NCBI GenBank assembly: GCA_030597945.1
Contig: JAUVQW010000066.1
Location: 1-6,427 of the forward strand
Origin: Actinomycetes bacterium
GTDB taxonomy: Bacteria; Actinomycetota; Aquicultoria; CAJVYJ01
Direction: 5' to 3'
Length of the DNA: 6,427 bases
The stretch's first letter is position 1. The number at the start of each line of letters is the position of its first letter. Below, piece after piece: positions 4,068 through 6,427 of the stretch. The position numbers were made by a program, and so were the translations under genes. Under the pieces are notes generated by a model. It did no database searches. It saw only the letters and a list, made by a program, of their open reading frames with translations, and was not told where the DNA came from.

Positions 4068-5906
4068 GTGAATGAATCGATGGTTTCAAAAAAAAATAAC
4101 AACTTTTTTGGATTCAAAACTCTTATATTTCTTACCGTATTTATAGTTTTTTTATTTCTTTTTTTAGTGGCGGCAAAAGCTGAGGCTAAAGATTATCATT
4201 TTAATCTTGTTGAGATAGATGTCTGTATAGATGACGATGGCTCATTCGATTTTGTCGAGAAACGGACTTTTGATTTTGACGGTGATTTCTCGTGGGCAAC
4301 TTTTGAAGTATTTATCGAAGGTGCAGATGATATAACGAATCTGACTATACAAGAGGGCGACAAGGTCTTTAACGAGTCGGCAACGGGTGCTAACGGCACC
4401 GTTCAAACTGTTAAGACGGGCCGGGTAGTTTCGGCTAAATGGTTTTTTAATGCATCAAATGAACGGCGTACTTTTACAATAAAATATCGTGCCAAAAATG
4501 GGGTGAAGGTTTATTCAGATATCGCCGAGTTTTATTGGAAATTGATCGGTGAAGGATGGGATAAAAGAACCGAAAAAGTAGTAGCCTACATTTATCTGCC
4601 AAATGGTGCTAAAAAAAACGAGATAAGAGCTTGGGGACATGGTCCTTTAAATGGGTCGGTAGATATCATAAGTGGTGAGCTTATCAAGTTTGAAGTGGAT
4701 AATCTGCGGCCTAACATATTCGTAGAGGGAAGAGTAGTTTTTCCGAAATCCCTAGTGCCAAACGTTCTGTTCATTTCCGACAGCGAGAGACTTCCAATTA
4801 TTTTAGAGGAAGAAAAAGAGTGGGCAAGGGAAGCAAATCAAAAGAGAACGTTTCAAAGGTTCGGGAACGCTTTTGGACTTGCTCTTCCATTAATAACAAT
4901 ATTTGCCGCTTTTGTCCTTTGGCTAAATTTTGGTAAAGAGTATCGAGTTGATTTCAAGGGAGAATATTATAGGGACCTACCCCAAGACTATCCGCCGGCG
5001 ATAACGGCGTATCTTTGGGATTTTGGATCTGTGGATATGGACGCCCTAACAGCGACGCTTATGGATGTAGCCAGGAAGGGCTATATAAGATTTAGTGATT
5101 CGTCAAAGACAATATCTGGAAAAGGGCGAAATAACTATACGATCGAAAGAAACGAAGCCTTCGAAAAAGCGCCGGAATCGTTTGAGAGTAGCCTTATAGA
5201 TTTTTTTATCGGAGATATCGGTGATGGAGACCGGGTCACTATGGATGAGATAAAAAAATTCGCAAAGAAGAAACCGACGACTTTTAAGCATTTTTTGAAC
5301 AAGTGGAAAAAGGCGGTAAAAAGGGAAGCGAAAACATATGCTCTTTTAGAGACAACCGGAAACAGGCTGATGTATTTTAATATGAGCATCGGCGTCGCCG
5401 TGGCGATCATTGGTGGTTTCTTGATCTCTCAAAATATTGTGGCGGGGATCGTTTCGATTTTCTTGGGAGTATTGCAAGCCATAGCATCACCACTTTACAG
5501 GAGAAGGTCAAGGGAGGGTGCGCTCCATTATGCGCAGTGGAAAGCGTTTAGACGATATTTAAAACATTTTTCCAATATCAATGAGGCGATTCCCAATTCT
5601 ATGGAGATCTGGGAACATTATCTAGTCTACGCAGTTACACTCGGAGTGGCTAAAGAAGTCATTCGCCAGCTAAAAATAGTTGTTCCCGATACCGAGCAGG
5701 GGCTATACGCAGGCCCTGTGTGGATTCACTCATCTCATGGACTTGGCGGATTCGATAGTCTTTCTGAGGTCAGTGGTTCATTTTCAAGTTTATCCAAATC
5801 TGTTTCGACAGCCATGAGTTCAAGCAGTTCTGGAAGTGGCTTCGGCGGCGGTTTTAGCGGCGGCGGAGGCGGAGGAGGAGGCGGCGGAGGCGGCGGTGCG
5901 GGCTGA
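4068..5906 (+). CDS. DUF2207 family membrane protein with Ser-rich, poly-Gly tail
   Basis: 612 residues from GTG 4068; ATG 4080 is an alternative, and neither has a good SD. A signal sequence (basic start, hydrophobic 17-36, AEA site near 40) is followed by an extracytoplasmic beta-rich DUF2207 domain to about residue 260. One membrane helix lies near 265-290 (FGLALPLITIFAAFVLWL). A cytoplasmic part has the family blocks PPAITAYLWDFGSVD and TLMDVARKGYIRF (about 310-343), then a close pair of helices at about 439-478 (VAVAIIGGFLI and IVSIFLGVLQAIA), then the conserved WEHYLVYAVTLGVAKEV (about 514-532). The tail is Ser-rich (about 560-590) and ends in FGGGFSGGGG and 13 consecutive Gly. This whole order is typical of YciQ-like DUF2207 proteins, including the glycine tail. 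Biological role is unknown. It stands alone: divergent from the protease, convergent with the next gene (2-nt gap). Confidence 0.92.
   Translation: MNESMVSKKNNNFFGFKTLIFLTVFIVFLFLFLVAAKAEAKDYHFNLVEIDVCIDDDGSFDFVEKRTFDFDGDFSWATFEVFIEGADDITNLTIQEGDKVFNESATGANGTVQTVKTGRVVSAKWFFNASNERRTFTIKYRAKNGVKVYSDIAEFYWKLIGEGWDKRTEKVVAYIYLPNGAKKNEIRAWGHGPLNGSVDIISGELIKFEVDNLRPNIFVEGRVVFPKSLVPNVLFISDSERLPIILEEEKEWAREANQKRTFQRFGNAFGLALPLITIFAAFVLWLNFGKEYRVDFKGEYYRDLPQDYPPAITAYLWDFGSVDMDALTATLMDVARKGYIRFSDSSKTISGKGRNNYTIERNEAFEKAPESFESSLIDFFIGDIGDGDRVTMDEIKKFAKKKPTTFKHFLNKWKKAVKREAKTYALLETTGNRLMYFNMSIGVAVAIIGGFLISQNIVAGIVSIFLGVLQAIASPLYRRRSREGALHYAQWKAFRRYLKHFSNINEAIPNSMEIWEHYLVYAVTLGVAKEVIRQLKIVVPDTEQGLYAGPVWIHSSHGLGGFDSLSEVSGSFSSLSKSVSTAMSSSSSGSGFGGGFSGGGGGGGGGGGGGAG
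5859..5897 (+). repeat. GGN codon run encoding 13 glycines
   Basis: Thirteen codons in a row are GGC, GGA or GGT (mostly GGC and GGA), ending 6 nt before the stop at 5904-5906 (after Ala-Gly). Codons vary, so it is not a pure trinucleotide repeat, but the G-rich strand with many GG steps could slip in replication or form weak structures. Confidence 0.85.
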
Positions 5907-5908
5907 TT

Positions 5909-6427
5909 CTAAGCTTCGCCGTTTACAGTCTTATCCAACCTATAGATAAGGTTTCCCAAGAATGAAGAGAGGATAAAGAAGAAACCCAGAAGTTTAAAAC
6001 TATCTTCCCACACGACAAAGAAAATCCCCGATCCCGCCGTATCTAAGATTAACCCGATAGACAGTAATAGAACACCGATCAATAAATATAGCTTTGATAG
6101 CTCGAATTGATACAGATCTTTTTTTATGAAGAACCATACGGCCACTGCCGCAAATACATAGATGCTAAAGATAAGAAGATCCCAATAAGAATCTTTAACA
6201 CTTTGAAGACCGAAATAGTTGAAGACTTTGCCACTGTAAGGTGCTACCGCTTCATGGACTGAAAACCATTCAGTTACGGAGAAAAACAGGCCAAGAAATC
6301 CGGCTCCTAGCCAGGCGAAAACGTCCCTGGATGCTTTTTTTGATTTTTCGGAAATCGATATCAGATAAGCGATAGCAAAGGCGACAAGGCTTGTCGATAC
6401 TAACTGGATAGTGGATATCCAGGTAAA
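5909..6427 (-). CDS. Multi-pass membrane protein, C-terminal part (5' partial)
   Basis: The frame is open from the right edge of the window to TAG at 5911-5909: 172 residues without a stop. Apparent internal starts, such as a GTG at 6145, lie in the middle of a membrane helix and are not real starts. It shows about five hydrophobic segments: QLVSTSLVAFAIAYLISI, a basic loop EKSKKASRD, VFAWLGAGFLGLFFSVTEWF, WDLLIFSIYVFAAAVAVWFF, LYLLIGVLLLSIGLILDTAG and FKLLGFFFILSSFLGNLIY. It ends in a short RLDKTVNGEA tail. No domain or catalytic motif is recognised. The alternating helices and short charged loops suggest a small integral membrane protein or the membrane input part of one. It is convergent with the DUF2207 gene with 2 nt between stops and no terminator hairpin. 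Confidence 0.8.
   Translation of the reverse strand, partial: FTWISTIQLVSTSLVAFAIAYLISISEKSKKASRDVFAWLGAGFLGLFFSVTEWFSVHEAVAPYSGKVFNYFGLQSVKDSYWDLLIFSIYVFAAVAVWFFIKKDLYQFELSKLYLLIGVLLLSIGLILDTAGSGIFFVVWEDSFKLLGFFFILSSFLGNLIYRLDKTVNGEA

Overview
The window looks like ordinary bacterial chromosome: an AT-leaning, gene-dense stretch with Shine-Dalgarno (SD) sites, several TTG/GTG starts, short intergenic gaps, and no tRNA, rRNA, insertion sequence, phage or CRISPR signal. The phylum cannot be fixed from these genes. Nothing in the sequence ties it to a well-known model organism.

Layout. Positions 1-685 (+) hold the 3' end of a small membrane protein gene, followed at once by a membrane-anchored TlpA/ResA-like thioredoxin. 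Positions 686-964 hold no long gene. They carry a tiny ORF with a very good ribosome binding site, a run of small hairpins, and a near-perfect intrinsic terminator at 819-854. Positions 965-3075 (+) are a queuosine precursor cluster, queD-queE-queC-queF. Positions 3079-3918 (-) encode a membrane-anchored SDH-family Clp-fold serine protease, convergent with queF. A 149-bp divergent intergenic region follows, with two clear inverted repeats. Positions 4068-5906 (+) encode a large DUF2207 membrane protein ending in a 13-glycine run. Positions 5909-6427 (-) are the 3' part of a multi-pass membrane protein that runs off the window, convergent with the DUF2207 gene.

How the genes work together. QueD makes 6-carboxytetrahydropterin from dihydroneopterin triphosphate (GTP cyclohydrolase product, gene not in the window). 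QueE makes 7-carboxy-7-deazaguanine, QueC makes preQ0, and QueF reduces preQ0 to preQ1, which is then inserted into tRNA by Tgt and matured by QueA (neither in the window). All four enzymes have intact signature residues, so the cluster should give preQ1. The other genes (thioredoxin, protease, DUF2207, small membrane proteins) look like separate envelope-related units.

The least explained parts are the leader-like region before queD, the repeat-rich gap before queF (which has no SD), and the two hairpins between the protease and DUF2207 genes. I found no convincing new multi-gene system. Those non-coding pieces are the best leads.
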